From Sulfurimonas autotrophica DSM 16294 (GTDB lineage: Bacteria > Campylobacterota > Campylobacteria > Campylobacterales > Sulfurimonadaceae), in assembly GCF_000147355.1 (NCBI RefSeq), contig NC_014506.1, forward strand, positions 1,736,001 to 1,800,000: a stretch of 64,000 nt of DNA, in the 5' to 3' direction. Of this stretch, positions 40,351 through 50,608 are shown piece by piece. Below the pieces are notes generated by a model. It saw only the letters and a program-made list of their open reading frames with translations. It searched no databases and was not told where the DNA came from. How positions within the stretch are numbered: the first letter of the stretch is position 1; each line of letters opens with the position of its first letter. The position numbers and the translations under genes were made by a program.

Positions 40351-40758
40351 TTTTCTAAATTATCTCACTATAAATGTATACATAAAATACAATCAGTATT
40401 TAGCCCCCCTTTACAAAAAATGATTAAGTTTGCATATATAAAAAACAATACACTTTTTTTTGTCCTTAATCATCCCGGTGCCAAACAAGAGTTTGATAAT
40501 AATATACAAAGCATTAAAAGTGCTTTAAAGTTTCATACTCCCGCGGAATGTAGCGATGAAACTATAACGGATATAAAAGCTTTTGTAACACATACACCCT
40601 CTTTACATGTAAGTACCCCGGCAGATACAGAGCCAAAAAAAGTTCTCTCCTATAAAGAAAGATCTACCGGAAATTTTGAAATTCCTGTCCATGATGAAAA
40701 ACTCAAAGAGCTTATCCGCTCTATTCAAAACATCATAAAAGAAAAAAATGACACTTAA
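40303..40758 (+). CDS. DUF721-like protein
   Basis: A 151-residue protein whose N-terminal half (about 10-85) fits the DUF721/DciA-like pattern: a helix, then [24 protein letters not shown] and further helices. DciA proteins load replicative helicase in bacteria lacking DnaC/DnaI; whether this protein does so is unknown. The C-terminal half is polar and probably flexible. It overlaps uvrC by 11 nt, and no Shine-Dalgarno is visible before its ATG. Confidence 0.7.
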   Translation: MKNSSDILNSLQNKPQFSKLSHYKCIHKIQSVFSPPLQKMIKFAYIKNNTLFFVLNHPGAKQEFDNNIQSIKSALKFHTPAECSDETITDIKAFVTHTPSLHVSTPADTEPKKVLSYKERSTGNFEIPVHDEKLKELIRSIQNIIKEKNDT

Positions 40759-42550
40759 AGAAAAAATCCAGCAACTCCCAGACAAACCGGGCATCTATCA
40801 GTATTTTGACAAAAACGGGCATCTTCTCTATGTGGGAAAAGCCAAAAACCTTGCCAACAGAGTCAAAAGCTACTGGCAGTTTACACCTGAGCTTTGTGCA
40901 AGTTCGCAGCTCTCCCTGCGTATAAAAAAGATGATAAATCAAACAGTCTCTATGAATTACATCATCGTAAATTCCGAGCATGATGCTTTAATACTTGAAA
41001 ATTCCCTTATCAAGCAGCTGGGTCCAAAATATAATATTTTGCTCAGAGATGATAAAACCTACCCTTATATATATATTGACAACTCTCAAGATTACCCTCG
41101 TTTTGACATCACAAGAAAAATCATCAGAAGTAAAGATATTACCTATTATGGTCCATATTCCGTCGGTGCAAGAGATATTCTTAGCTCTATTTATGACATT
41201 TGCAAGCTTGTACAAAAAAAAGCCTGTCTCAAATCAAAAAAACTCTGTTTGTACTATCAAATAGATAAATGTCTCGGTCCCTGCGAACTGCCAGTCAGCA
41301 AAGAGCGCTACGCTCAAGAAGTGAATTTGGCAACGAGTCTTATAAAAAATAAAAAACTTCTTCTAAGCAAACTGCAGGAAAAAATGGAGTTTTATGCCGA
41401 GGAACTGCGATTTGAAGAGGCAGCCCAGCTACGTGACACGATGGAGAGGATTGAGCGTTCCCACATTAAAAGTGAAATTGATTTTGCTACAAATGAAAAT
41501 TATGATATTTTTGCCATTGAAAGTTCCCAAACAAGAGCTGTCGTTGTCAAAATATTTATGCGCCACGGAAAAATTATATCTTCAACGCATGAGTATATAA
41601 ACCTTAATGAGGGGCTTGATACAAATGAACTCTATTCCAGAGCATTACTTGGTTTTTATAAAGACGAAAAACCTCCTATTGTTGTTCCCCTGCTCATTGG
41701 AGAGGATTTTGAAGATAAAGAGCTGATACAAAACTATCTTACAAATATATTTGAACAAAAAGCACAAATCATAATCCCTCAAAGAGGAAAAAAGAAAGAT
41801 TTAATTGCTTTGGCAAAATTAAATGCAACTGAACTCTTAAAAAGAGACAAAGAGACTCTCAACACCAAAATATTACAAGAAGTACAAGAGCTGTGCCAAC
41901 TGCAAAAACTTCCAAACAGAGTAGAAGTTTTTGACAACTCTCATATGTCCGGTGTTGCTACAGTCGGCGCTATGATAGTATATGAAAATGGAAAATTTGA
42001 TAAAAAATCTTATAGAACCTATCACCTTGATGCAAGAGACGAGTATGGACAGATGCGTGAAACATTAACGAAAAGGGTAGAAAGTTTTAGCAAAAGTTCA
42101 CCGCCTGATTTATGGATACTAGACGGGGGAGCAACACTCCTTAAACTTGCAGTCGATATTCTCCAATCCAATGGCATTAACCTCGATGTTATAGCAATAT
42201 CAAAAGAGAAGGTAGATGCAAAAGCCCACCGTGCCAAAGGAAAAGCACAAGACATTATATACACAAGAGATGAAGTTTTCAGGCTAAAAACAAGTGACAA
42301 ACGTCTGCAGTGGATTCAAAATTTACGGGATGAAGCGCACCGAGCGGCTATTACTTTTCATAAAAAAACAAAACTAAAATTAGACCAGGAGAGCAAACTT
42401 TTAAGTTTACATGGCATATCACCTGCAAAAATACAAAAACTTCTCAATCATTATGGAACTTTTGAAGCACTCAAAAATGTAACATTTGATGATATTAGTT
42501 CACTTTTAAATACAAAAGATGCAAAAACTATCAAAAATTTTTATAAATAA
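40748..42550 (+). CDS. uvrC: Excinuclease ABC subunit C
   Basis: This 600-residue nucleotide excision repair nuclease cuts on both sides of a lesion in the UvrB-DNA complex. The N-terminal GIY-YIG domain reads [20 protein letters not shown], the UvrB-binding coiled coil lies around 205-235 ([13 protein letters not shown]), the RNase H-like domain has [10 protein letters not shown], and the C-terminal helix-hairpin-helix has [17 protein letters not shown]. Complete. It follows DUF721 with overlap and ends the pair. Confidence 0.96.
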   Translation: MTLKEKIQQLPDKPGIYQYFDKNGHLLYVGKAKNLANRVKSYWQFTPELCASSQLSLRIKKMINQTVSMNYIIVNSEHDALILENSLIKQLGPKYNILLRDDKTYPYIYIDNSQDYPRFDITRKIIRSKDITYYGPYSVGARDILSSIYDICKLVQKKACLKSKKLCLYYQIDKCLGPCELPVSKERYAQEVNLATSLIKNKKLLLSKLQEKMEFYAEELRFEEAAQLRDTMERIERSHIKSEIDFATNENYDIFAIESSQTRAVVVKIFMRHGKIISSTHEYINLNEGLDTNELYSRALLGFYKDEKPPIVVPLLIGEDFEDKELIQNYLTNIFEQKAQIIIPQRGKKKDLIALAKLNATELLKRDKETLNTKILQEVQELCQLQKLPNRVEVFDNSHMSGVATVGAMIVYENGKFDKKSYRTYHLDARDEYGQMRETLTKRVESFSKSSPPDLWILDGGATLLKLAVDILQSNGINLDVIAISKEKVDAKAHRAKGKAQDIIYTRDEVFRLKTSDKRLQWIQNLRDEAHRAAITFHKKTKLKLDQESKLLSLHGISPAKIQKLLNHYGTFEALKNVTFDDISSLLNTKDAKTIKNFYK

Positions 42551-42620
42551 GTTTTTTTTTTATTCCTTTATGATATATTTGTGATAATTCAAACAAGTAA
42601 TTTAATTATAAGGTTTTTTA

Positions 42621-43031
42621 ATGAGCAAAATTATCCCTATAGACGAAGAATATTTTTTTGACGGAAACGTCATAATCTCTCAAACAGATTTAAAAGGTGT
42701 TATAACCTACGCAAACAAACTTTTTTGCAGTGTTTCTGGATATAAAGCCCAAGAACTTATAGGACAACCTCACAATATACTCAGACATCCGGATATGCCC
42801 CGTGCTGTATTTGCGAAAATGTGGGAAACTATTCAGGGTGGACAAGCATGGAATGGTCTTGTCAAAAACCTGAGAAAAGATGGTCTTTACTACTGGGTAG
42901 ATACTGAAATTTTGCCGATTAGAGATGAAGATGAAAATATAACGGGATATATTGCCGCTAGAAAAGCAGCATCTCGTAAAGATATTCAAGAGACGGAAGA
43001 AACATACAAAAAAATGCTTGAAACAGAGTAA
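42621..43031 (+). CDS. PAS-domain sensor protein, Aer/CetB-like
   Basis: A 136-residue single PAS domain (about 10-115) of the aerotaxis type, with NILRHPDMPRAVFAKMWETI and GYIAARKAASRKDI, as in the FAD-binding PAS of Aer and CetB. It has no output domain of its own. It is the first of four co-directional signalling genes, so it may sense redox state for the kinase downstream. A GATAAT about 35 nt before the start could be its -10. Confidence 0.85.
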   Translation: MSKIIPIDEEYFFDGNVIISQTDLKGVITYANKLFCSVSGYKAQELIGQPHNILRHPDMPRAVFAKMWETIQGGQAWNGLVKNLRKDGLYYWVDTEILPIRDEDENITGYIAARKAASRKDIQETEETYKKMLETE

Positions 43032-43043
43032 AAAGGGATAGAT

Positions 43044-44600
43044 ATGCTGATTTATAATTTTCAAAAAGAATTTTTAGGTATTGATGAAAAAGATTTACAT
43101 ACCTTAGGTTATAAAGATTTGGCCGAGCTGCGGACAGAAGTTACTGATTTTGCCGACTTATTTGTTAAAACACCGGGTTACATACATAATTTTCAACATG
43201 TACATTGGATTGATTTTATTACATGTGCAGAATCCAATGAAGAGTCTAAAGTCATTATTAATGCAAATTCAAAAAGCTACAGAGCTATTATTACCATTAC
43301 AAATGCTTACCTTGTGGATAATCCTAGTCAAAAAGCCTATTTGGTTCATCTTAACAATTTACGAGCATTAACGATCCAAGAGTATGATAATATTTCAGGT
43401 GATATTATACAAAAACCAATTCCTGAAGTAGCTCCTAAAACAGTACAAACTATTACACCGAAAAAAGAAGAAAATATAGTTATACAAGATGAGTATGACA
43501 TTCCATTGAGCGTAGAAGAAGACCTTGATCAAATGCTTGATATCGGTGACTTAAGCATGGAAACACAAGTACCAGAAAAACCTGTAGAAAAAGTAAAAGA
43601 ACCGGTCCTGGAGACAGAACCTCAATTACATGTAACACCCCAAAAAGAATACGTTGCTCCAAAACAAGCACTTGAGGAACAACCAAAGAGTACATATGTC
43701 TTTGATCCGCACATCGCATCCAAAGAACTTGGTTTACCACTTGATTTAATCGAAGAGTTTATACAAGATTTTATTGACCAGGCAAATGATTTTAAAAATG
43801 GGCTTTATACAGCACTTGATGAGGGAGATATAAACAATGTTAAAATCCTCTCACACAAATTAAAAGGAGTGGCTGCAAACCTACGTATAGAAGACGCTTA
43901 TGAAGTACTCTCAATTGTCAATGCCGCTTCCGATGCAGATGTTATAAAAACAAATTTGGATAACTTTTACAATATCATAGCAAGACTCTCAGGCGAAGAG
44001 ACAGCCATACCAATTAAAGATGAAGAAGTACCTCAAAAGATTGAAATACCTGAACTTTCAGATGATGAATTCATAGCTCCCGATGATGAAAAGCTTGAAA
44101 TTATGCCAGAAGAGCCGGAAGAACTTTTGGAATTCAAAGAAGAAGAAATAGCAGAAGAAACTCCACTGGAGATTCAAGAAAAAGAAGCTGAGCCTACTTT
44201 AGAATTTAAAGAAGAACCGGAGATTGAAGCTAAACTGGAGATCGAAGCTGAACCGGAGCCAGCACTGGAAATTGAAACTCAAAGTGAAGAAAAATATTCT
44301 AAAGAAAAAATTGCCAATGAAATAGGCTTGGATTTAGAAAGTTTTAATGAACTCTTTGAAGACTTTGTTAAAGAAGCACATACTATATTTACAAAAATCA
44401 ATGAGGCTGTTTCTACCAATGATTATGAAACATCAAAGCGACAGGCTTTAAAACTAAAAGGTATGAGTGACAACATGAGAATGCATGCCTTTACCAATGA
44501 GCTTGAAACACTTATACATTCTACAGACAAAGATGCTATTGCGCAAGCTGTCACACAGATAGACAATGTACTTACAACAATTTCAAAAGAAGAGGATTAA
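43044..44600 (+). CDS. Hpt-domain phosphotransfer protein with a second, His-less Hpt
   Basis: A 518-residue protein. The N-terminal about 115 residues look PAS-like. A low-complexity, acid- and proline-rich stretch follows, then an Hpt domain (about 225-325) with H271 in LSHKLKGVAANLR, then a second acidic linker (about 335-430) and a second Hpt-like bundle (about 430-515). There the matching motif reads ALKLKGMSDNMR, with Leu469 in place of His. It lies 12 nt after the PAS gene and 3 nt before the hybrid kinase, so it is the likely phosphotransfer partner. Confidence 0.8.
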   Translation: MLIYNFQKEFLGIDEKDLHTLGYKDLAELRTEVTDFADLFVKTPGYIHNFQHVHWIDFITCAESNEESKVIINANSKSYRAIITITNAYLVDNPSQKAYLVHLNNLRALTIQEYDNISGDIIQKPIPEVAPKTVQTITPKKEENIVIQDEYDIPLSVEEDLDQMLDIGDLSMETQVPEKPVEKVKEPVLETEPQLHVTPQKEYVAPKQALEEQPKSTYVFDPHIASKELGLPLDLIEEFIQDFIDQANDFKNGLYTALDEGDINNVKILSHKLKGVAANLRIEDAYEVLSIVNAASDADVIKTNLDNFYNIIARLSGEETAIPIKDEEVPQKIEIPELSDDEFIAPDDEKLEIMPEEPEELLEFKEEEIAEETPLEIQEKEAEPTLEFKEEPEIEAKLEIEAEPEPALEIETQSEEKYSKEKIANEIGLDLESFNELFEDFVKEAHTIFTKINEAVSTNDYETSKRQALKLKGMSDNMRMHAFTNELETLIHSTDKDAIAQAVTQIDNVLTTISKEED

Positions 44601-44603
44601 TCG

Positions 44604-47600
44604 ATGCAGATAGGCTTAAAAAATAGACTTCGACTTATTAGTTTATTACCAATTATTATTTTAATTTCCATTACGAGTTATTTTGTTTATGACTCATATG
44701 AAAATTATAAAGCAGCTCAACTTCTTCAAGATAAACTCTCAACAAACAGGGAACTCAACAACCTCCTAAGAAATGTATCTCGAGAAAGAGGTATGACGGT
44801 AATGTACCTTGGTAACTCATCACCAAACACATTAAAATCTCTTTTAAAACAGAGAAAAATAGTTGACCAACAAGAAGCACTCTATTTTCAGCGCTTAAAA
44901 GCACAAGCTGAAAAAGACGTCATATTGGCACAGGCGATGCAAAGTATAAAACACTCTAGAACATTAGTTGACACCCATCAAGCTGATTTTGAGGATATAT
45001 ACAGCAAAATATATGGCAAAACAGAGCAATTAATCATTAAAAAACTTGAAACTGTTACATCAAATCAGCTTGACAGTAAAATCAACACTTATGCCTCCGT
45101 CTATATCTCATTAGTCCATGCAAATGCATATACTGCAGATGAACGTGATTTCATCTCTTACACTCTTGCGCGTTCAACAGAAATGGATGAAGAAGAAATC
45201 AATAAATGGCTCTCTCTAATAGCAAAAGCTGATGCTATTAATTATTATAATATTAAACACAAGACACTTGAAACAAAACTCAATGAATTGTTTAAAAATG
45301 ATGATGCTCTTGAGCTCTTTGATGATCTAAATACCGAACGTGCTGCTATCTTAATTACAGCTTCTAGTGGAGAGTATGAAACAAATCCAGGTGTGTGGTT
45401 TGCTATGCTCTCTGAAAAAAGTAATCTCATTTCAGAAGGAGAAAATGCAGTTTTAAGTACTATGGACAAGAGAGCAGTTCAAGTAAAAACTGAAGCTTTA
45501 CAATTTTTGACTATTACATTAACTATTTGGCTGGTCTCAATCATATTGGCAATTTTAGGTTTTCTACTTTCAAATGAAATTGCCAAAAATATCCAAAATC
45601 TTGAAAATGTTCTTAAAAGAGTTGCCGAAGATACTAATGAAAGTGACAAAGCTATTGATATTAACCTTCATACTGCAAAAGGAACTGAAGAAGCCTACAG
45701 TCTTCTTGAGAAAATCATTGAACAGACAAAACAGGATAAAGAAGCTGCACAAGAGGCAAGTGAAGCAAAATCAATGTTCTTGGCAAATATGTCACACGAA
45801 ATCCGAACACCGCTCAACGGAATTGTTGGATTTACAGAATTACTTAAAGATACAGGGCTTAAAGAAGAGCAACAAGAATTTGTTGAAATTATTGAAAAAT
45901 CTTCAGAGAATCTACTTGAAATTATAAATAATATTCTTGACCTTTCAAAAATTGAGAGTAATAAACTTGAAATTGAAGATGTTATATTTAATCCGATTGA
46001 AGAGTTTGAAAGTGCTGTTGATGTTTATGCCGTTCGTGCAAGTGAAAAGCACATTGATTTGGGATGTTTTATTGACCCTGAACTTGAACAACCTCTCAAA
46101 GGTGATCCAACGAAAATTAAAGAAGTTGTCATCAACCTGCTCTCAAATGCTGTTAAGTTTACTAGTAGTTCTGGTGCTATCAACGTTGATATTAGAAAAC
46201 TGCAATCACCGCAAGAAGGTACAACTCGTGTAAAATTTGAAGTACAAGACAGCGGTATTGGCGTTACCAGTGAACAAAAATCTAGAATTTTTGAAGCTTT
46301 TTCACAAGCAGATACATCAATTACGCGTAAATACGGTGGTACAGGTCTTGGACTTACTATTTCTGCACGTTTTATTGAACTTATGGGTGGACAACTTGAC
46401 CTTCACAGTGAACCGGGAGAAGGAACAACTTTCTTCTTTACACTTGATTTTGAAGAGATAGAAACTGTTAGTGAAACTTCAAAAGGAAGCTATTCGGGAA
46501 TCAATGCCCTAATCTTAGAATCTACACATAAAACAAAAAGACAAGATATTTACCTCAAAGAGTATCTTGATTTTTATGGTGTAAGTTATACGACTTTCAA
46601 AGACACCAATGAACTTGAAACGTTGCAAAGACAGATAAGCTATGACCTGCTGTTTATTGATTATGAGTACGCAAATGAAGAAGAGCTAAAAGCATACAGC
46701 AGTTTAGGGCAAAAAATGATTTTACTCACAAAATCTTACTTTATGCGAAAAATTGATGCTATGGGTATTGAAATATTCAAAACCATATACGAACCATTAA
46801 ATAACACTAAATTAAAAGTAGCACTTGAAAATTATCAGAGTGAAAATTTTACCGCACCAAAAATAAAAACAACTTCACATAAAGTTTTTACAGCAGGTTC
46901 CTCTAAATTTGCTGCAAAAGTACTTGTTGCAGAAGATAATATCATTAACCAAAAACTTATCAAACGTACACTTGAAGATTTAGGTTTAAGCGTTGACATA
47001 GCCTCAAATGGGCTTGAAGCTTTTCAAAAACGAAAAGACCATAATTATGATTTAATTTTTATGGATATTCAAATGCCATTCCTCGACGGGACAGAAGCTA
47101 CCCAAGAAATTCTTGAATATGAGGAAGTATACAACCAGCCTCATGTTCCTATTATTGCACTTACAGCCAATGCACTCAAGGGTGATCGTGAAAGATTTTT
47201 AAGAGCAGGACTTGATGAGTATACAACCAAACCGCTTGTACGTGAAGAAATTATAACACTGCTTAATCATTTTCTCGCAGATCACATCGTAGATGTAAAG
47301 GAGCAAGAAGAAGCTGTACAACAAGTACCTACAGCAGCCGAGGTTCCAGAGATCCAGCCAATTCAAGAGCAAGAACAAACAGTAGAAGAAAATCCGGCAG
47401 AATATAAAGCCGATATTTTACTGGCTAAGAAAAGTCCTTTTGAAACAAAACTCTTTACAAGAATTCTTGATTCATTGGGCTATAGCTATGAAGTTACAAA
47501 CAATATAAATGACTTACAAAAGAAAATTGAAGATGAGAGTTATAAGCTTATACTGTTTGATAAAGAGTGTGAAACACTTGATTTAGAAGATTTTGCACAG

Positions 47601-47765
47601 TTGGTTAAATCAAGTAGTGACAAAAGAAAACTTCCTACTCATTTAGTATTAATTATTGACCCAGCGATGCCTGAGAATGAAAATGATGTGCAACATGTGG
47701 ATGAGACTATTAAAAATGTCATAAACAAAGACTTGCTTAGACTTGTTATAGAAAAATTTATTTAA
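44604..47765 (+). CDS. Hybrid sensor histidine kinase with NIT sensor domain
   Basis: A 1053-residue membrane kinase. It has a transmembrane segment (about 11-30), a periplasmic helical NIT-like domain (about 40-295, with RNVSRERGMTVMYLG) associated with nitrate/nitrite sensing, and a second transmembrane segment (about 298-325). A HAMP-like linker leads to a HisKA domain with H398 in MSHEIRTPLNG, an HATPase (GTGLGLTISARF), a degenerate receiver (about 630-755), a true receiver with D821 in FMDIQMP, and a final receiver-like domain (about 930-1050) lacking a clear acceptor. The ligand is inferred from the domain only. Confidence 0.9.
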   Translation: MQIGLKNRLRLISLLPIIILISITSYFVYDSYENYKAAQLLQDKLSTNRELNNLLRNVSRERGMTVMYLGNSSPNTLKSLLKQRKIVDQQEALYFQRLKAQAEKDVILAQAMQSIKHSRTLVDTHQADFEDIYSKIYGKTEQLIIKKLETVTSNQLDSKINTYASVYISLVHANAYTADERDFISYTLARSTEMDEEEINKWLSLIAKADAINYYNIKHKTLETKLNELFKNDDALELFDDLNTERAAILITASSGEYETNPGVWFAMLSEKSNLISEGENAVLSTMDKRAVQVKTEALQFLTITLTIWLVSIILAILGFLLSNEIAKNIQNLENVLKRVAEDTNESDKAIDINLHTAKGTEEAYSLLEKIIEQTKQDKEAAQEASEAKSMFLANMSHEIRTPLNGIVGFTELLKDTGLKEEQQEFVEIIEKSSENLLEIINNILDLSKIESNKLEIEDVIFNPIEEFESAVDVYAVRASEKHIDLGCFIDPELEQPLKGDPTKIKEVVINLLSNAVKFTSSSGAINVDIRKLQSPQEGTTRVKFEVQDSGIGVTSEQKSRIFEAFSQADTSITRKYGGTGLGLTISARFIELMGGQLDLHSEPGEGTTFFFTLDFEEIETVSETSKGSYSGINALILESTHKTKRQDIYLKEYLDFYGVSYTTFKDTNELETLQRQISYDLLFIDYEYANEEELKAYSSLGQKMILLTKSYFMRKIDAMGIEIFKTIYEPLNNTKLKVALENYQSENFTAPKIKTTSHKVFTAGSSKFAAKVLVAEDNIINQKLIKRTLEDLGLSVDIASNGLEAFQKRKDHNYDLIFMDIQMPFLDGTEATQEILEYEEVYNQPHVPIIALTANALKGDRERFLRAGLDEYTTKPLVREEIITLLNHFLADHIVDVKEQEEAVQQVPTAAEVPEIQPIQEQEQTVEENPAEYKADILLAKKSPFETKLFTRILDSLGYSYEVTNNINDLQKKIEDESYKLILFDKECETLDLEDFAQLVKSSSDKRKLPTHLVLIIDPAMPENENDVQHVDETIKNVINKDLLRLVIEKFI

Positions 47766-47775
47766 GGAGATATAT

Positions 47776-48153
47776 ATGAAAAGAACTGATTTAGTTGTAT
47801 TAGCCGTTGATGATGACCTCATAAACTTAAAGCTATTAAAATCTATGCTCATGAAGAATGGAAATGTAAAAGAAGTTGTAGAAGCAAAGAACGGTTCGGA
47901 TGCCATAGGTGTTCTTAAAAGCCGTAATGATATTGATCTGATACTACTAGATATAATTATGCCGATTATGGGTGGAATAGATATGCTTAAAGTGGTACGC
48001 GCAGATGATAATTTACGTCAATTACCTATTATAGTCCTTACAACAGATGAAACTAAGAAGGCTGAAGCACTCGAATGTGGAGCAAACGGATTTTTAATGA
48101 AACCTATACGTAACGACGACCTGATTGCAAAAATAAAAACGGTCATCGTTTAA
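47776..48153 (+). CDS. CheY-like response regulator
   Basis: A 125-residue stand-alone receiver with acidic pocket DDD near the N-terminus, phosphoacceptor D59 in LILLDIIMP, TTD after strand 4 and the conserved lysine in FLMKPIR. No output domain, so it acts by protein contact, as CheY does. A strong AAGGAGA precedes the start by 5 nt. It is the last gene of the phosphorelay cassette and probably receives phosphate from the hybrid kinase via the Hpt protein. Confidence 0.92.
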   Translation: MKRTDLVVLAVDDDLINLKLLKSMLMKNGNVKEVVEAKNGSDAIGVLKSRNDIDLILLDIIMPIMGGIDMLKVVRADDNLRQLPIIVLTTDETKKAEALECGANGFLMKPIRNDDLIAKIKTVIV

Positions 48154-48171
48154 AAAGGTAAAAAACAGGTT

Positions 48172-50589
48172 CTACACAAGAACTTGTTTTAACACTTCTT
48201 CCACTCTTTTAACTGGAACAATTTCAAGAGCTTCTTTTACCTCTTTTGGAATATCATCCAAATCTCTTTCATAATTTTTTGCAGGTATTAAAGCTTTTGT
48301 CATGTCTGCTTTATATGCAGCTATGAGCTTCTCTTTGAGTCCACCTATTGGTAACACATCTCCAGTGAGTGAAACTTCTCCCGTCATAGCAATATCTGAG
48401 CGAACCTTATAAGAGCCAAGTATAGAAGATATTACCGTTACCATCGCTATACCGGCACTTGGTCCGTCTTTTGGTGTTGCACCGTCTGGCACGTGTACAT
48501 GTAAGTCATAACGCTTGTAAATTTCACTCGGATCTACTTCTATAATCTCTTCTTTTTCTTTAAATGTAAGAGGGATGTTGTCTTGCGAAATTTTTAGTTT
48601 CCGCTTGTCTACAAGTGTTTTAACAACGCTCATGGCAATACGTGCCGACTCTTTCATCACATCGCCAAGACTTCCGGTAAGCTGTAAGTTCCCCTTGCCT
48701 TTAATGCGGATACTTTCAATTTTTAAAACATCTCCGCCCACAGCAGTCCACGCAAGCCCATTTACTACCCCGACAACAGGAACCTTGTCTGTTTTTTCAA
48801 TTTCAAATACGCTTTTATCAAAAAAGCTTTTAATGTTTTTAAGTGTCACAGAAACTTTACTGATATCACTGTGTTTAAGAATTTCCATGGCTGCTTTTCT
48901 TGCCATTTCAGCTATACGACGACGCAAGTTTCTTACACCCGCTTCACGCGTATAACTGTGAATCAACTCTTTTAATGCCGATTTTGAAATAGTAAGTTCA
49001 GACTTTTTCAATCCGTGCTTTTTCAGCTCCTGCGGTAATAAATAACGGCGTGCTATTTCAAATTTTTCCTGCGGTGTATATGAGCTTAATGTAATAAACT
49101 CCATTCTATCACGCAAAGGAGCAGGAATACGTCCAACATCATTTGCCGTTGCTATGAAAATAACATTACCCAAATCCAAATCAAAATTCAAATAATAATC
49201 ACGAAATTCACTGTTTTGTTCAGGGTCTAAAATCTCCAAAAGTGCAGCAGTTGGATCACCTCTTTGAGAACGCGTCACCTTATCAATCTCATCAAGAACT
49301 ATTACCGGGTTCATCTTTTTGGCATCAATCAACCCTTGTGTAATACGTCCAGGCATAGCCCCTACATATGTACGACGATGTCCGCGAAGCTCATTAACAT
49401 CTTCAAGCCCGCCAAGAGCTATACGTATTAAAGGGCGCTTAAGCGCTGTGGCTATTGAATTTGCAAGAGAAGTTTTACCCACACCCGGAGGGCCTGAAAA
49501 ACATAAAATGGCTCCGGCACTTTTTTTAGCCGAAACACCGCGAAGCTCAAGCAGTTCTTTAACTGCAAAGTACTCAACAATTCTCTCTTTTGGTTTTTTC
49601 AGTGAAAAGTGGTCTTTGTTGAGTTGTTCTTCAACAGTTTCTATACGCAGAGGTTTTTTAGACAACGCACCAAAAGGAAGGTCCAAAGCCCAGTCAAGAT
49701 ATGTCTGTGTCATAGAAGCATCAGAAGAGTCAGGATGCATACGAGAGAATCTCTCAAGCTGTTTACTTATCTCTTTATAAGCATCTTCACCCATTTTCTT
49801 TTTTTTGGCTTCCAGTTTCTTTCTGTATTCTTCTATCTCTTCTTCACGGGATGTATCTGTACCCAATTCTTTTTGAATCTGCTTTAACTGCTCTTTTAAA
49901 AAGTACTCTTTATTTACTTTTTCTATATGTGTATGCACTTTGGAACGGATTTCACGTTGAAGTTTATTTGCTTCGATTTCATCAATCAACAAATCAATTA
50001 AATCTAAAAATCTTTTTTCGGTATCGGTTTCTATAAAAAGTTTATATGCCTGCTCTTTTTTAAGCTTTATAGTTGAACATATCAGATCGATTATACGGTT
50101 ATGATCATGGTTTTCTTCTATAGTTCGCAGTAGGTCAGGCGGAAAGTAGTTACTCACAGCAGCCAAAGCTCTTACCTTTTCACGTACAACTTCGAGTATC
50201 GCATCAATTTTTAAGGAGTTAACTTCTGTTGCTTGTATAACATCCACATGTGCAATGGTTGGGTCATCAGAGACTTTATATAAAGATTTTGCACGTGCGA
50301 GTCCTTGAAAAAGTACTTTTACACGTCCGTCAGGAAGTGAAACTTTTCTCATAATAGAGCCGACCACACCTGCATCATAAAGTGCATCATAATCTCTTTC
50401 ACCTTCATGTGCAGGTTTTGTCGGGCAGATTATAACCAAAGAGTTGTCTTCTATTGCTTTTGTTGCCGCTTTAATGTTTACTTCATCACTTAAAAACAGC
50501 GGTGAAATCATAAACGGGTATAAAAAAAGTTCATCTTCTGCTATCACTGGAATATCAGCAGGAAATTCTCCATAATTGCTTAGTTTCAT
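48172..50589 (-). CDS. lon: ATP-dependent protease Lon
   Basis: An 805-residue AAA+ protease. It has the N-terminal substrate domain (1-200), Walker A FSGPPGVGKTSLA, Walker B VIVLDEIDKV, and a C-terminal serine-lysine protease domain with PDGATPKDGPSAGIAM, containing the catalytic serine. It degrades misfolded and regulatory proteins in the cytoplasm. It converges with the response-regulator gene and follows bamD by 19 nt. Confidence 0.97.
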   Translation of the reverse strand: MKLSNYGEFPADIPVIAEDELFLYPFMISPLFLSDEVNIKAATKAIEDNSLVIICPTKPAHEGERDYDALYDAGVVGSIMRKVSLPDGRVKVLFQGLARAKSLYKVSDDPTIAHVDVIQATEVNSLKIDAILEVVREKVRALAAVSNYFPPDLLRTIEENHDHNRIIDLICSTIKLKKEQAYKLFIETDTEKRFLDLIDLLIDEIEANKLQREIRSKVHTHIEKVNKEYFLKEQLKQIQKELGTDTSREEEIEEYRKKLEAKKKKMGEDAYKEISKQLERFSRMHPDSSDASMTQTYLDWALDLPFGALSKKPLRIETVEEQLNKDHFSLKKPKERIVEYFAVKELLELRGVSAKKSAGAILCFSGPPGVGKTSLANSIATALKRPLIRIALGGLEDVNELRGHRRTYVGAMPGRITQGLIDAKKMNPVIVLDEIDKVTRSQRGDPTAALLEILDPEQNSEFRDYYLNFDLDLGNVIFIATANDVGRIPAPLRDRMEFITLSSYTPQEKFEIARRYLLPQELKKHGLKKSELTISKSALKELIHSYTREAGVRNLRRRIAEMARKAAMEILKHSDISKVSVTLKNIKSFFDKSVFEIEKTDKVPVVGVVNGLAWTAVGGDVLKIESIRIKGKGNLQLTGSLGDVMKESARIAMSVVKTLVDKRKLKISQDNIPLTFKEKEEIIEVDPSEIYKRYDLHVHVPDGATPKDGPSAGIAMVTVISSILGSYKVRSDIAMTGEVSLTGDVLPIGGLKEKLIAAYKADMTKALIPAKNYERDLDDIPKEVKEALEIVPVKRVEEVLKQVLV

Positions 50590-50608
50590 AAAATAGTATC
50601 CTTATGTA

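Noticed and set aside
49319-49780. 153-residue plus-strand ORF opposite lon
   Set aside because: Antisense shadow of the Lon AAA+ domain.
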